Positions 1 through 9,218 of a stretch of DNA of 64,000 nucleotides are shown here, in pieces. The stretch's first letter is position 1. Each line of letters begins with the position of its first letter. The translations under genes and the position numbers were made by a program. The notes under the pieces are model-generated. The model was not told the DNA's origin and did not search any database. It worked only from the letters and a program-made list of their open reading frames with translations. The DNA is from Thalassolituus hydrocarboniclasticus. Lineage in GTDB: Bacteria > Pseudomonadota > Gammaproteobacteria > Pseudomonadales > Oceanobacteraceae. The stretch is taken from contig NZ_CP054475.1 of the NCBI RefSeq assembly GCF_025345565.1, positions 1,642,448 to 1,706,447 of the forward strand, read 5' to 3'.

Positions 1-1
1 G

Positions 2-622
2 GCCTGGTTTCAGGGTACCGCCCGTGATCCTTTCCTGACCCCGGAGATTACCCTGACTGGTGGTGGGCCGCAGATCACCGGATTAACACCGTATTATCCG
101 CTGCAGCGTCAGTTGGGTATCACCGCCCAGGCAACGGTGGATGCCTGGTTATGGAAGCTGGAAGTTCTGCGTCGTGATTTTGATGACCATGTGGCCGCTG
201 ACCTGAAGACACTGGGAGTAGCCGGCATAAAGGATTACAGTGCCGCGGTAGGTGGTTTTGAATACACCCTGGTCGGGCCGTTTGCTGAGCGCTGGGACAG
301 CGCGCTGGATGTTGGCTTGCTGCTTGAATACCAGTACGACCAGCGCGGCAACGACGCGGCGATGGCACAGAACGATGTGTTTGCGGCTACCCGTCTGGCA
401 TTTAACGATGCCGACTCCAGTGAAATTCTGGCCGGTATTACTCAGGATCTGGATTACAGTGGCAGCCGCGGGGTGATGCTCGAAGCCAGCACACGTCTGA
501 CCGATTTCACTACCTTAAAAGTGAATGGCTGGATGTTTATGGCCGATGATCAGGAAGATACGCTGGCTTACAGCCTGCGTCAGGATGACTATATCGAAGT
601 CAGTCTGAATATTTTTTACTGA
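2..622 (+). CDS. Outer-membrane beta-barrel protein, C-terminal part (5' end outside window)
   Basis: The reading frame is already open at the window edge and ends at a TAA at 620-622, giving 206 visible residues without a start. The sequence alternates polar and hydrophobic residues in short strands, with many Gly, Tyr and Trp, and ends in the aromatic residues IFY, as outer-membrane barrel proteins do. A substrate or family cannot be named from this fragment. It lies on the same strand as the efflux operon at 795 but is separated from it by a strong hairpin, so co-transcription is uncertain. The barrel call is inference from strand pattern and C-terminus. Confidence 0.6.
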   Translation, partial: AWFQGTARDPFLTPEITLTGGGPQITGLTPYYPLQRQLGITAQATVDAWLWKLEVLRRDFDDHVAADLKTLGVAGIKDYSAAVGGFEYTLVGPFAERWDSALDVGLLLEYQYDQRGNDAAMAQNDVFAATRLAFNDADSSEILAGITQDLDYSGSRGVMLEASTRLTDFTTLKVNGWMFMADDQEDTLAYSLRQDDYIEVSLNIFY

Positions 623-661
623 GTAATCAGTACAGGGAACGGCAGCTAACGCACTGCCAAT

Positions 662-716
662 GCGCGGCGGAAGGGGTAAAGATGGGTAAACACCATTTTC
701 ATCTTTTCCGCCGCGC
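662..716 (+). other. Strong hairpin with possible promoter upstream of the efflux operon
   Basis: The arms at 662-684 and 700-716 are complementary (GCGCGGCGGAA pairs with TTCCGCCGCGC, then AAAGATG with CATCTTT) with a small bulge on the left arm. There is no T-run after it. Inside and after the right arm, TTTTCA (696-701) and TATTAT (719-724) are 17 bp apart and could act as -35/-10 for the operon beginning at 795. The hairpin is seen directly. The promoter is a weak inference. Confidence 0.4.
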
Positions 717-794
717 GCCTATTATGCGACTCTTCACTTACGCTTTTTATCCTGTGCGCTTTTATGGAGCGCGTTTTACTGCGGAGACGTCTCT

Positions 795-2237
795 TTGCGT
801 TTTATCATCAGAGTTCCGTGGCGTGGTTCTGCTGTGTCAGCGGTTTTTACGGCGCTGGCGGTTTTAGCACTGGCCGGATGCGCCAGCGTTACACCGGTTG
901 AACCACCCGAAACAGCATTACCGGATATCTTTACCGGCCAGAATAATAACGCCGGTAATGAACAGCACAACATCAGCAGCAATCGCTGGTGGCAATCCTT
1001 CAACGACTCTCTGCTTGATCAGTTTATTGCTCAGGGGCTGGAACAGAATTACAGCCTGCAGGCGGCCTGGGCCCGTCTTGCTCAGAGCCGTGCGCTCTGG
1101 CAGCAGAATGCCAGCGGCCAGTATCCCGATGTTAACGTCTCTCTGAGTAAATCCCGCAGCTGGCGTGAAAGCACAACCAGTGACTTATGGTCGGCGGGCA
1201 TTTCCACTGAATATGAACTCGACTTTTGGGGACGGGTGTCCGCTTTGGATGAGGCCGGCCGCTTAACCGCGCTGTCGACCCATGCCGCAACACTTACTCA
1301 GGCCAATACCGTTGCCGGGCAAATTGCCCTTAACTGGTTTGGTCTGATTAAAGAAGGGCAGAACCTGGCATTGCTGCAACAGCAGCAGGCGCGGGTGCAG
1401 TCGGCGTTGCAGGTAATCCGCGGGCGTTTTCAGCGCGGACAGGCGGCGGTTTCCGATGTCTGGCAGCAGGAGCAATTACTGGAATCCATCAATGCTGATC
1501 TGATCAGTGCCGAGGGCCTGCGTGACAGTTACCGCCAGCAGCTGGCTGTGTGGATGGGTCACAGCGAATGGCTGTCGGCGGCGGCGCTGGAAAACAGCGA
1601 ATTGCGCGCTTATCAGACGCAATCCTTACCGCAGCTCGACACCACACCGTTAACCGTACCGGTCAGTGCCTTACAGCAACGCCCCGATGTGCAGCAGGCT
1701 TTCTTTAAGCTGCAAAGTGCCAATGCCAGCCTTGCCGCGGCCGTTGCTAACCGTTACCCGCGTTTTACCCTCAGCGCCTCTTACAGCGGCAGTGACGAAG
1801 ACCTGAGCAAAGTATTTGATAACTGGCTGACGAATCTGGCCGGTGGGTTGGTGTTGCCCTTAATTGATGGTGGCAACCGCCGTGCTGCAGTTGCACAGCA
1901 GCGTGCCGCGGTCGATGAGAATCTGGCGTTGTATCAGCAGACATTGCTGGACGCCGCGCAGGAAGTACAGCAGGCGCTGACCGACGAACGTCAGAGTCAG
2001 GCGCTGGTGGTCAGCCTGGAGCGACAGCTGGAACTGGCCGGCAAAACCGAAGCCTTCCAGAACAACCGCTATCGCAAAGGCGTGGGGGATTTTCTGGCCC
2101 TGTTAAACGCCCAACAGGATGTGATCAGTCTGGAGAAGCAGTTGTTAAATGCCCGCTGGAACCAGCTGCAGAACCGTATTCAGTTATACAAAGCCGTCAG
2201 TCATGGCGACTTCAGTAAAGAGGAAACACCGTCATGA
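795..2237 (+). CDS. TolC-like outer-membrane efflux lipoprotein (NodT family)
   Basis: This is the outer-membrane channel of a tripartite efflux pump, 480 residues. The N-terminus carries a signal peptide with lipobox LAGC (Cys29), followed by two repeated long helical OEP domains rich in Gln and Ala, as in OprM/NodT lipoproteins. The start is TTG at 795, chosen because GGAG lies at 783-786 with good spacing; an in-frame GTG near 831 is a weaker alternative. Its stop overlaps the ATG of the adaptor gene (ATGA), so channel, adaptor and pump are translated together. The substrate cannot be read from sequence. Confidence 0.93.
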   Translation: MRFIIRVPWRGSAVSAVFTALAVLALAGCASVTPVEPPETALPDIFTGQNNNAGNEQHNISSNRWWQSFNDSLLDQFIAQGLEQNYSLQAAWARLAQSRALWQQNASGQYPDVNVSLSKSRSWRESTTSDLWSAGISTEYELDFWGRVSALDEAGRLTALSTHAATLTQANTVAGQIALNWFGLIKEGQNLALLQQQQARVQSALQVIRGRFQRGQAAVSDVWQQEQLLESINADLISAEGLRDSYRQQLAVWMGHSEWLSAAALENSELRAYQTQSLPQLDTTPLTVPVSALQQRPDVQQAFFKLQSANASLAAAVANRYPRFTLSASYSGSDEDLSKVFDNWLTNLAGGLVLPLIDGGNRRAAVAQQRAAVDENLALYQQTLLDAAQEVQQALTDERQSQALVVSLERQLELAGKTEAFQNNRYRKGVGDFLALLNAQQDVISLEKQLLNARWNQLQNRIQLYKAVSHGDFSKEETPS

Positions 2238-3436
2238 TGAGTGCACGCCGTCATCGTCGTCCGGCTTCAGGCAATGCTCTGCTGGTCGCGCTGGTTTTAT
2301 TGATAGGCGGGGCTTTGGCCTGGTACGTCCTGATGTCTGCGCCAAAACCCCAGCGGGTAAAACCCGAAGTTCAGCCACGGCTGGTGGAAGTGACCGCGCT
2401 GGAAAGCAAAGATGCCCGGCCATTCTGGCCCGCCGGTGGCAAGGTGATGGCGGCCGACAGCGTAACCCTGACCGCTCAGGTCAGTGCTCGGGTGGCGGAC
2501 ATCAGTAAGGATGCGCTGCCGGGTGCGTATCTGGCCAAAGGCAGTTTGCTGGCCACGCTGGAAAAAACCGATTTTGAACTGCAGGTGCAGCAGAGTCTGG
2601 CGGCGCTGACTCAGGCTCAGGCCGATCTCGATATTGAACAGGGACAGGCCGCTCTGGCACGGGAAGAATATGCACTGGCCGCCGAAAAACTCAGCGCCGA
2701 AGAACGCGCATTGGTACTGCGTGAACCACAGCTGGCCAAAGCCAAAGCCGCACTGAGTACGGCCCGGGCCAGCCTGAATCAGGCGCGGCTTAATCTGGCC
2801 CGTACCGAGGTGCGTATGCCGTTTGCCGGTCAGATTATGGCGCGTCATGTCAGCACCGGCAGTCAGGTGAGCAGCAATACGGTGCTGTTTGATCTGGTCA
2901 GTACCGAACGCTACTGGATTGAGGTCAAAGTGCCACGCGCCTTCCTGAGCCTGCTCGACAGCAGCGCCGACGCCACGCTGAGCATGAGTGGCTGGCAGGG
3001 GCAAACCCGCAGCGCCCGTGTGCTTAATGTGCTGCCGGATGTCGACAGCAGCGACCGTCAGGCGAAGGTGGTGCTGGAGCTGGATCAGCCCTTAGCGGAA
3101 GGGCAGCCGCTGGTGCTGGTGAATGATTTTATTGATGTACAGCTGCCCGGCCGTTTATTGCATGGTGCGGTTACCATTGATGTTCGCCATCTGAATGACG
3201 ATGACACCCTGTGGGTCGTCAACAACAACGCACTGTATAAGCGCAAAGTGAATGTGCTGTACCGTGGCCGGGAACAGGCCTGGCTGAGCGCGGCGGGTGA
3301 TAAGAGCAAAGATGGGAAAAGCGGTCTTCAGCCTGGTGATCAGCTGCTGCTCAGTCGTATCGACAGTGCTACCGAAGGCATGCCGGTACGTATCCAGAAC
3401 GAAGTACGCCCACAGGCTGACGGAGCACGTCCATGA
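2234..3436 (+). CDS. RND efflux periplasmic adaptor (HlyD/MFP family)
   Basis: 400-residue membrane-fusion protein. It has one N-terminal membrane anchor (about residues 14-33), a lipoyl half-motif, a long Ala/Gln/Glu-rich helical hairpin (about 105-190), the second lipoyl half around TEVRMPFAGQI, and a beta-barrel C-terminal region. It bridges the inner-membrane RND pump and the outer-membrane channel. Start and stop both overlap neighbours by ATGA, indicating strict co-translation with the genes on either side. The family assignment is secure; the exported compound is unknown. Confidence 0.93.
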   Translation: MMSARRHRRPASGNALLVALVLLIGGALAWYVLMSAPKPQRVKPEVQPRLVEVTALESKDARPFWPAGGKVMAADSVTLTAQVSARVADISKDALPGAYLAKGSLLATLEKTDFELQVQQSLAALTQAQADLDIEQGQAALAREEYALAAEKLSAEERALVLREPQLAKAKAALSTARASLNQARLNLARTEVRMPFAGQIMARHVSTGSQVSSNTVLFDLVSTERYWIEVKVPRAFLSLLDSSADATLSMSGWQGQTRSARVLNVLPDVDSSDRQAKVVLELDQPLAEGQPLVLVNDFIDVQLPGRLLHGAVTIDVRHLNDDDTLWVVNNNALYKRKVNVLYRGREQAWLSAAGDKSKDGKSGLQPGDQLLLSRIDSATEGMPVRIQNEVRPQADGARP

Positions 3437-6400
3437 GTCTGCGTTATACCGGACCGGTGGCGTGGATGGCACGCCATGGGGTGGCGCCGAACCTGCTGAT
3501 GGCGTTTCTGATTATTGGCGGCTTTTTAATGTCGCTGAATATCCGTAAAGAATTTATTCCCAGCTACGAAGCCGACATGGTGATTGTCTCGGTTGGTTAT
3601 GCCGGAGCTACACCGTCGGAAATGGAGCAGGGCGTTATCCTGCCGATTGAAAACGAGCTGGCGGGTATTGATGGTCTGAAAGAAGTGGTTTCTACCGCGA
3701 CCCAGGGCTCGGCCCAGATCAGCGCCGAGCTGGAGAACGGCGTCGATCGCCAGCAGGCCTATCAGGATATTCAGCAGGCGGTTAACCGTATTTCTACGTT
3801 CCCGGCGCAGATGGAGCGGCCGCTGGTGAGAATCGCCAGCCGTTCAATTGATGTGATTGAGCTGGCGTTATTCGGCCCGCTCGATCAGTTTGGGTTAAAG
3901 CGTCTGGGCGAGCAGATTAAAGACCAGCTGCTGGAATCGCCGGACATTACCAAGGTGGAATTACGCGGTATCAACGATGAAGAAATTCACGTTGAAATCA
4001 GCCAGAACGATCTGCAGCGCTATGGCCTTAAGCTGAGCGATGTAGCCGCCATTATCGGTAATAACGCCATTGAGCAGAGTGCCGGCAGTGTAAAAACCGA
4101 CGGCGGCGATATTCTGGTTACCCTCGATGACCGCCTGTACTGGGCGGAAGAATTCCGTCAGATTCCGCTGATCAGTGATGTTTCCGGTGTGCAGTTACGC
4201 CTTGGTGACGTCGCCAAAGTGCGTGATGGTTTCAGCGACAGCAACCGCGAAATTACCTACAACGGCCAGACGTCGATGAGTTTTAAAATTTATCGTGCGG
4301 AAAGCCAGACGCCGCTGACCGTGGTGGAGGCGGTGTACAAAAAACTCGATGACATCCGCCCGCAATTACCACCGGGTATGTCGCTGATCATCACCGACGA
4401 CGATGGCGAAACCTATAAACAACGGGTCGGTCTGCTGCTGAAAAACGCGGTGGTGGGGCTGGTGCTGGTGATGGTGCTGCTCAGTCTGTTCCTCGAATAC
4501 CGTCTGGCCTTCTGGGTCACCATGGGTATCCCGACCGCCTTTATGGGCGCCATGCTGCTGCTGCCGGGCTGGGATATGTCGATCAACATGATCTCCATGT
4601 TCGCCTTTATCGTCGCGCTGGGCATCGTGGTCGATGATGCCATTATTGCCGGCGAAAATATCTACGAGCATATGCAGAAGGGCATGCCGTTTATGGATGC
4701 CGCTATTTTCGGCGCCAGAGAAGTCGCCATGCCGCTGGCCTTTGCCATTCTCACCAACGTCGCGGCGTTTCTGCCATTACTGGCGTTGCCGGGCATGATG
4801 GGCAAACTCTTTATTGCCATCCCTATTGTGGTGATCAGCTGTTTTATTATTTCCTGGCTTGAGGCCTTATTTATTTTACCGGCGCACCTTGGGCGTCTGC
4901 AGAAGCGTGATGTACAGCATGATCCGCACTGGCTCGATCGTTTGCAGCAACGCGTGGATAAAGGCCTGCACCGTTTTATTCAGACACGCTATCTGCCAGT
5001 GCTGGACGGCAGTTTACGCGCGCCGGGGCTGACTCTGGCGATTGCGGTGGCCATTGCCCTGATCGTACTGGCCTGGCCGATGAGCGGACGTATGGGTTTC
5101 AGTATGTTCCCGCGCCTGGAAGGCGAGTTTGCGGTGGCCAAAGTCGAAATGCCGCCGAATGCACCACTCCACGAGATGCAGCAGGTACGTGACCTGCTCG
5201 AAGCGCGACTGAAAGAAGTGGTTGATCCGATTGAAGCACAGGGCAAACCGCTGCTGGTCAGTGTGGAAGGCGATATCGAAAACGCCACCATTGAGATTCA
5301 GGCCAAACTGGTGGACACCGAAGTGCGTCCGGTATCGGCCAACGAAGTGGTAAAACGCTGGCGTGCGGCCATTGGTGAGATTCCGGGCATCCGCAGTCTG
5401 ACCTTTGATGCCGAGCGTGGTGGCGGCCCGTCCGGCGGTGCCGGTTTAACCGTTGAACTGCGCGGCAGTAATACCGAACTGCTGGCCACCGCCAGTGCTG
5501 AACTGGGCGACTTTATGCAGCAGCTTGGCGGCGTTAAGGATGTGGCATCCAGCTTTACCAACGGTAAGCCGCAGTGGGATATCGAGCTGAATGAGCGCGG
5601 GCGCAGTCTGGGGCTGGAAGCCGATGTGGTGGCGCAGCAGATTCGCGCGGCCTTATATGGTGCCCGTGCTTTGCGCCAGCAGCGCGAACGTAATGAAGTG
5701 ACCGTGCTGGTACGTCTGCCGCAGGAGGAGCGGGCGTTCAGTGCCGATATCGAGCGGCTGATGATTCTGACTCCGCAGGGCGGGTATGTACCGCTGGCAG
5801 ATATCGCCATTCTGCATAAAGAGCTGTCACCGGCCAGCATCTCCCGTCGTGATGGCCGTCAGGTGGTGACGGTGACGGCCGAAGTGGAGCCGCGTGAGCA
5901 GATTCCGGCGGTGATGGGAGTGTTGCGCGAAGAAGCCTTTGCTGATCTGCGGGCAAAATACCCGACGCTGGATTTTGATTTCCGTGGTCGTCAGGCCGAT
6001 ACCCAGGAGAGCATGAGTTCGCTGCAGTTATACGGCTTTTTCGCCATGCTGCTGATTTACGTACTGCTGGCGATTCCGTTCCGCAGCTACAGCCAGCCAT
6101 TGCTGATTATGGTGGTGATTCCTTTCGGCGCTGTAGGGGCGATTATTGGCCATTTGCTGCTCGGTTACAGCATGTCGATTATGTCGGTGATGGGCATCGT
6201 GGCGCTGGCCGGGGTGGTGGTGAACGACAGTCTGATTCTGATTGACTACGCTAACCGCCGTCGGCAGGAGGCCGGACTGAGTGCGCTGGAAGCCGTCCGG
6301 GAAGCGGGTGTCCGCCGTTTCCGGCCGATTCTGCTGACCACACTCACCACCTTTGGCGGGCTTTCGCCGATGGTGTTTGAAACCTCCCGTCAGGCGCAGT

Positions 6401-6552
6401 TTATTACGCCGATGGCGGTGTCGCTGGGCTTCGGTATTCTGTTCACCACCTTTATCTGTCTGCTGATACTGCCTTCACTCTATGTGCTGCTGGACAAAAT
6501 CCTGCTGGTACTGGGGATCAAGCCGGTACACAGCACGGCTTCGGCAGCCTGA
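3433..6552 (+). CDS. RND efflux transporter permease (AcrB/MMPL superfamily)
   Basis: Inner-membrane proton-driven pump of 1039 residues, the normal size for hydrophobe/amphiphile RND permeases. It has the usual duplicated layout: TM1, a large periplasmic loop, TM2-6, TM7, a second loop and TM8-12. The proton-relay Asp pair lies in GIVVDDAIIAGENI at residues 401-402. The C-terminal half carries the matching GIVALAGVVVNDSLI segment. It closes the three-gene overlapping operon that starts at 795. It differs clearly from the second RND pump at 10975-14166, so the two are not a recent duplication. Confidence 0.95.
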   Translation: MSLRYTGPVAWMARHGVAPNLLMAFLIIGGFLMSLNIRKEFIPSYEADMVIVSVGYAGATPSEMEQGVILPIENELAGIDGLKEVVSTATQGSAQISAELENGVDRQQAYQDIQQAVNRISTFPAQMERPLVRIASRSIDVIELALFGPLDQFGLKRLGEQIKDQLLESPDITKVELRGINDEEIHVEISQNDLQRYGLKLSDVAAIIGNNAIEQSAGSVKTDGGDILVTLDDRLYWAEEFRQIPLISDVSGVQLRLGDVAKVRDGFSDSNREITYNGQTSMSFKIYRAESQTPLTVVEAVYKKLDDIRPQLPPGMSLIITDDDGETYKQRVGLLLKNAVVGLVLVMVLLSLFLEYRLAFWVTMGIPTAFMGAMLLLPGWDMSINMISMFAFIVALGIVVDDAIIAGENIYEHMQKGMPFMDAAIFGAREVAMPLAFAILTNVAAFLPLLALPGMMGKLFIAIPIVVISCFIISWLEALFILPAHLGRLQKRDVQHDPHWLDRLQQRVDKGLHRFIQTRYLPVLDGSLRAPGLTLAIAVAIALIVLAWPMSGRMGFSMFPRLEGEFAVAKVEMPPNAPLHEMQQVRDLLEARLKEVVDPIEAQGKPLLVSVEGDIENATIEIQAKLVDTEVRPVSANEVVKRWRAAIGEIPGIRSLTFDAERGGGPSGGAGLTVELRGSNTELLATASAELGDFMQQLGGVKDVASSFTNGKPQWDIELNERGRSLGLEADVVAQQIRAALYGARALRQQRERNEVTVLVRLPQEERAFSADIERLMILTPQGGYVPLADIAILHKELSPASISRRDGRQVVTVTAEVEPREQIPAVMGVLREEAFADLRAKYPTLDFDFRGRQADTQESMSSLQLYGFFAMLLIYVLLAIPFRSYSQPLLIMVVIPFGAVGAIIGHLLLGYSMSIMSVMGIVALAGVVVNDSLILIDYANRRRQEAGLSALEAVREAGVRRFRPILLTTLTTFGGLSPMVFETSRQAQFITPMAVSLGFGILFTTFICLLILPSLYVLLDKILLVLGIKPVHSTASAA

Positions 6553-6565
6553 GTCTTTGCCAGCG

Positions 6566-6597
6566 GTCTCCCTGACGGAAATCCCCGTCAGGGAGAC
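6566..6597 (+). terminator. Hairpin after the first RND operon
   Basis: Perfect 13-bp stem (GTCTCCCTGACGG at 6566-6578 pairing with 6585-6597) and a 6-nt loop, just after the RND permease stop. It lacks a T-run, so it may be a weak or factor-assisted terminator or an mRNA-protecting 3' hairpin. Confidence 0.5.
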
Positions 6598-6634
6598 AGC
6601 CAACCCGGCAAACGCACAAAAAATAAGCGAAAAC

Positions 6635-6663
6635 CTGAAAATGTCCTGATGGGCTGGTATAGT
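6635..6663 (+). promoter_or_regulatory. Putative sigma70 promoter of the SulP gene
   Basis: CTGAAA at 6635-6640 and TATAGT at 6658-6663 are separated by 17 bp, about 38 bp before the start codon. The -10 is good and the -35 moderate. Confidence 0.45.
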
Positions 6664-6701
6664 GCGCGGCTTTCTGAACCCAGCCCGGAGAAACCCGCAT
6701 T

Positions 6702-8279
6702 ATGTTGTTGCTGCGCGAGTTTATGCAGACCTTTTCCCCCAATATCAAAAATGACACCTTATCTGGCCTGACCGTTGCTCTGGCACTGGTACCGGAAGCA
6801 GTGGCTTTTGCTTTTGTGGCGGGTGTTCATCCTCTGACCGGTCTGTATGCAGCCTTTATGGTGGGCCTGATTACCGCATTAATCGGTGGCCGTCCGGGCA
6901 TGATTTCCGGTGCTACCGGTGCACTGGCGGTGGTGATGGTGTCGCTGGTGGCCGAGGCCGAGCGTGATTTCGGCTCGGGTTCGGGGCCGCAGTATCTGTT
7001 TGCTGCCGTGGTGCTGATGGGCGTGATTCAGGTCGCCGCCGGGGCGCTGAAACTGGGTAAATTTATCCGTATCGTGCCGTACCCGGTGATGCTGGGCTTT
7101 GTGAATGGTCTGGCGCTGGTGATCTTTCTGGCGCAGTTACCACAGCTGCAATCCTTCACACCGGAAGGCAAGTGGGGCTGGACCGAAGGGGTATGGCTGC
7201 AGGGAACGGAACTGTATCTGATGCTGGGCCTGATTCTGGCAACCATGTTTATTACCCATTATCTGCCGAAAATGACCAAAGCGATTCCATCGGCCCTGGC
7301 CGGTATTCTGGTGGTCAGCCTCGCCGCCTGGGGTCTGCAGCTGGATACCAAAACCGTGGGCGATCTGGCCAGTATTGCCGGCGGATTACCTGAATTCGCC
7401 GTGCCTGTGGTGCCGATGACCCTTGATACCCTGTGGTTTATCCTGCCGTATTCGGTGATTTTTGCGGCTATTGGTCTGATTGAATCCTTGCTGACCGTCA
7501 CCGTTATCGACGAAATGACCAATACCCGTGGCCGTGGCAATAAAGAATGTGTGGCGCAGGGAACCGCCAACGTGGTCACCGGTTTCTTTGGTGGCATGGG
7601 TGGTTGCGCCATGATCGGCCAGAGCATGATTAACGTCAGCTCCGGTGGCCGTGGCCGTTTATCCGGCATTGCTGCGGCGCTGTTCCTGCTCAGCTTTATT
7701 CTGTTTGCCAGCCCGCTGATTGAACAGATTCCGATTGCGGCGTTAATTGGTGTGATGTTTATGGTGGTGATCGGCACCTTCGAGTGGTCGAGCTTCCGCA
7801 TACTGCGCAAAGTCCCGAAGCACGATGCCTTTGTACTGATTCTGGTGTCTGCCGTAACCGTGGTGACCGATCTTGCCATTGCCGTCGTGGTGGGTGTGAT
7901 TGTCGCGGCTCTGGTGTTTGCCTGGGAACATGCCAAACACATCAGCGCCCGTACCCGTATTCAGGAAAATGGTGCCAAAGTATATGAATTATTTGGCCCG
8001 TTATTCTTTGGCTCAGTGGCAAACTTCAAAGAATTATTTGAGCCGGAAAATGACCCTGATGTGGTCATTATTGAATTCCGTAGCTCCCGTGTTGCCGACC
8101 ACTCGGCGCTGGAAGCCATCGACAGTATTGCCGAGCGTTATCTGGCACTGGGCAAAGAATTGCATCTGCGTCATTTAAGTGAAGAGTGTCGCAGTATGCT
8201 GAAAAAAGCCGGTAATCTGTGTGATGTTAACGTGATCGAAGATCCGAATTACCGTGTAGCGGTGGATGAACTGGCCTGA
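6702..8279 (+). CDS. SulP family inorganic anion transporter with STAS domain
   Basis: 525-residue inner-membrane anion carrier of the SulP/SLC26 family, which transports sulfate, bicarbonate or related anions with H+ or Na+. About 10-12 hydrophobic helices fill residues 15-400. The early conserved stretch [16 protein letters not shown] is the SulP signature region. A cytoplasmic STAS domain occupies about residues 415-520. The start is ATG 6702, with GGAG about 12 bases upstream; ATG 6723 is possible. It has its own promoter and stands alone. Bicarbonate (BicA-like) versus sulfate specificity cannot be decided here. Confidence 0.92.
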   Translation: MLLLREFMQTFSPNIKNDTLSGLTVALALVPEAVAFAFVAGVHPLTGLYAAFMVGLITALIGGRPGMISGATGALAVVMVSLVAEAERDFGSGSGPQYLFAAVVLMGVIQVAAGALKLGKFIRIVPYPVMLGFVNGLALVIFLAQLPQLQSFTPEGKWGWTEGVWLQGTELYLMLGLILATMFITHYLPKMTKAIPSALAGILVVSLAAWGLQLDTKTVGDLASIAGGLPEFAVPVVPMTLDTLWFILPYSVIFAAIGLIESLLTVTVIDEMTNTRGRGNKECVAQGTANVVTGFFGGMGGCAMIGQSMINVSSGGRGRLSGIAAALFLLSFILFASPLIEQIPIAALIGVMFMVVIGTFEWSSFRILRKVPKHDAFVLILVSAVTVVTDLAIAVVVGVIVAALVFAWEHAKHISARTRIQENGAKVYELFGPLFFGSVANFKELFEPENDPDVVIIEFRSSRVADHSALEAIDSIAERYLALGKELHLRHLSEECRSMLKKAGNLCDVNVIEDPNYRVAVDELA

Positions 8280-8332
8280 TATCAGGCTGGTTTAAAACCA
8301 TCAAAAGCCTGCTGATGTGCACTGCTGTCTCA

Positions 8333-8365
8333 CAGTTTGGAGTGACATAGTTTCACTCCAAACTG
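8333..8365. other. Perfect 13-bp inverted repeat after sulP
   Basis: CAGTTTGGAGTGA (8333-8345) and its exact complement (8353-8365) flank a 7-nt loop. It may act as the 3' hairpin of the SulP transcript or as a binding site. A second short hairpin (GTAAGGAGA/TCTCCTTAC, 8429-8450) follows. Confidence 0.5.
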
Positions 8366-8511
8366 CAGTATTAATCGACACTGTTTTTCAATCTGAAACG
8401 CCTTTCCGGGGCAAGCCCCTGGCCCCCTGTAAGGAGAGGTATCTCCTTACGATCCTCTCTTTTCGGCGCGTCCGGCTTCATCCAGCCAACGGCAATGATT
8501 GTGCGGCACGC

Positions 8512-8579
8512 AAAACAATTCGCCCCGGAACGACACTTTAAAACACCAGCAATTTGTATCGTTCCGGGGCAGGGTTTTG
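8512..8579. repeat. Long inverted repeat in gene-free region
   Basis: GCCCCGGAACGA (8522-8533) pairs exactly with 8559-8570. The flanks continue the pairing imperfectly (CAAAAC at the left end against GTTTTG at the right), giving a stem of about 20 bp with a 25-nt loop. No transposase is nearby; it could be a small mobile-element remnant or a structured RNA. Confidence 0.5.
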
Positions 8580-8796
8580 CTCTGAAGGCCGCAGAATCAT
8601 CTGGTTGTCTGGCGCCGCACGATCGCCGGTTTAACTAATCCGCTCAGCCGCATTTCAAAGGAAGCCGTGTTTGAGACATGATATTTAAAAGAAAACGTTT
8701 GATCTGAAAAGCGGAATCGCGGTGATGGTTTTCTGCGCCTCTGGGGCCGCCGCAGAAACCGATGATATTTCTGGTCTGTCCGCAGGGTCGGTTAAT

Positions 8797-8837
8797 GCTC
8801 CTGCCAAACCGACATTTCTGCCATCCCTGGCGGTCAG
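8797..8837 (+). repeat. 41-bp direct repeat, copy 1
   Basis: Shares GCTCCTGC, ATTTC and the palindrome-like GCCATCC-TGGCGGTCAG with the copy at 9011-9051; the few differences are scattered substitutions. The centre GCCATCC[C/A]TGGCGG is nearly self-complementary. Probably an interspersed repeat family of this genome. Confidence 0.6.
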
Positions 8838-8978
8838 ATGCGAAAGCGGCCCGGCCATGGACAATTTGTCGGGAACAAAATTGAACAGCCGCAGGCTGGC
8901 CCGTAGGGCGAAGGGCAGGACGCCTGAAGTCTCCCGATGAGGCGCGCGGCCAGTAAATATCAAGGGTTCAAGGGTAAC

Positions 8979-9010
8979 GGCCCAGAAAGCGCGAAGCTGG
9001 GCCTGTTTTT
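8979..9010 (+). terminator. Terminator-like hairpin in gene-free region
   Basis: GGCCCAG (8979-8985) pairs with CTGGGCC (8997-9003), followed by TGTTTTT. It has the shape of an intrinsic terminator on the plus strand although no coding gene ends here, which suggests an untranslated transcript or a leftover. Confidence 0.45.
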
Positions 9011-9051
9011 GCTCCTGCAAAACATGCATTTCCGCCATCCATGGCGGTCAG
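9011..9051 (+). repeat. 41-bp direct repeat, copy 2
   Basis: Second copy of the element at 8797-8837, here with the perfect palindrome GCCATCCATGGC at its centre. Confidence 0.6.
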
Positions 9052-9218
9052 GTATAAAGCCCCGCCGGCAAGGGGATAAGTTCCCCTGGGAGGCAGCAGG
9101 CCTTTATGTTAAAAAATGCTGTTTTTGTCAGCTACGGTGCTGATTAAAAACGGCGGGATAGTAGTGCCGCTGATGCGGGCTTTTTATGTCTTTTATAAGG
9201 ACGTTTATACAGGAACCT

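Larger units (their letters stand above)
8280..9218. other. Gene-free stretch of about 940 bp
   Basis: No open frame here looks coding: the longest ones are low-complexity shadows with no ribosome binding site or recognisable protein. The region instead holds three inverted repeats (8333-8365, 8429-8450, 8512-8579), two copies of a 41-bp direct repeat (8797-8837 and 9011-9051) and a terminator-like hairpin (8979-9010). It may host a small RNA or be a decayed mobile region. Confidence 0.6.

Noticed and set aside
7259-7942. Minus-strand open frame of 227 codons opposite sulP
   Set aside because: Antisense shadow of conserved transmembrane helices, Thr/Ile-rich without signals.
8685-9038. Small open frames on both strands in the gene-free region
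   Set aside because: No ribosome binding sites, low-complexity products, and they run across repeats and hairpins.
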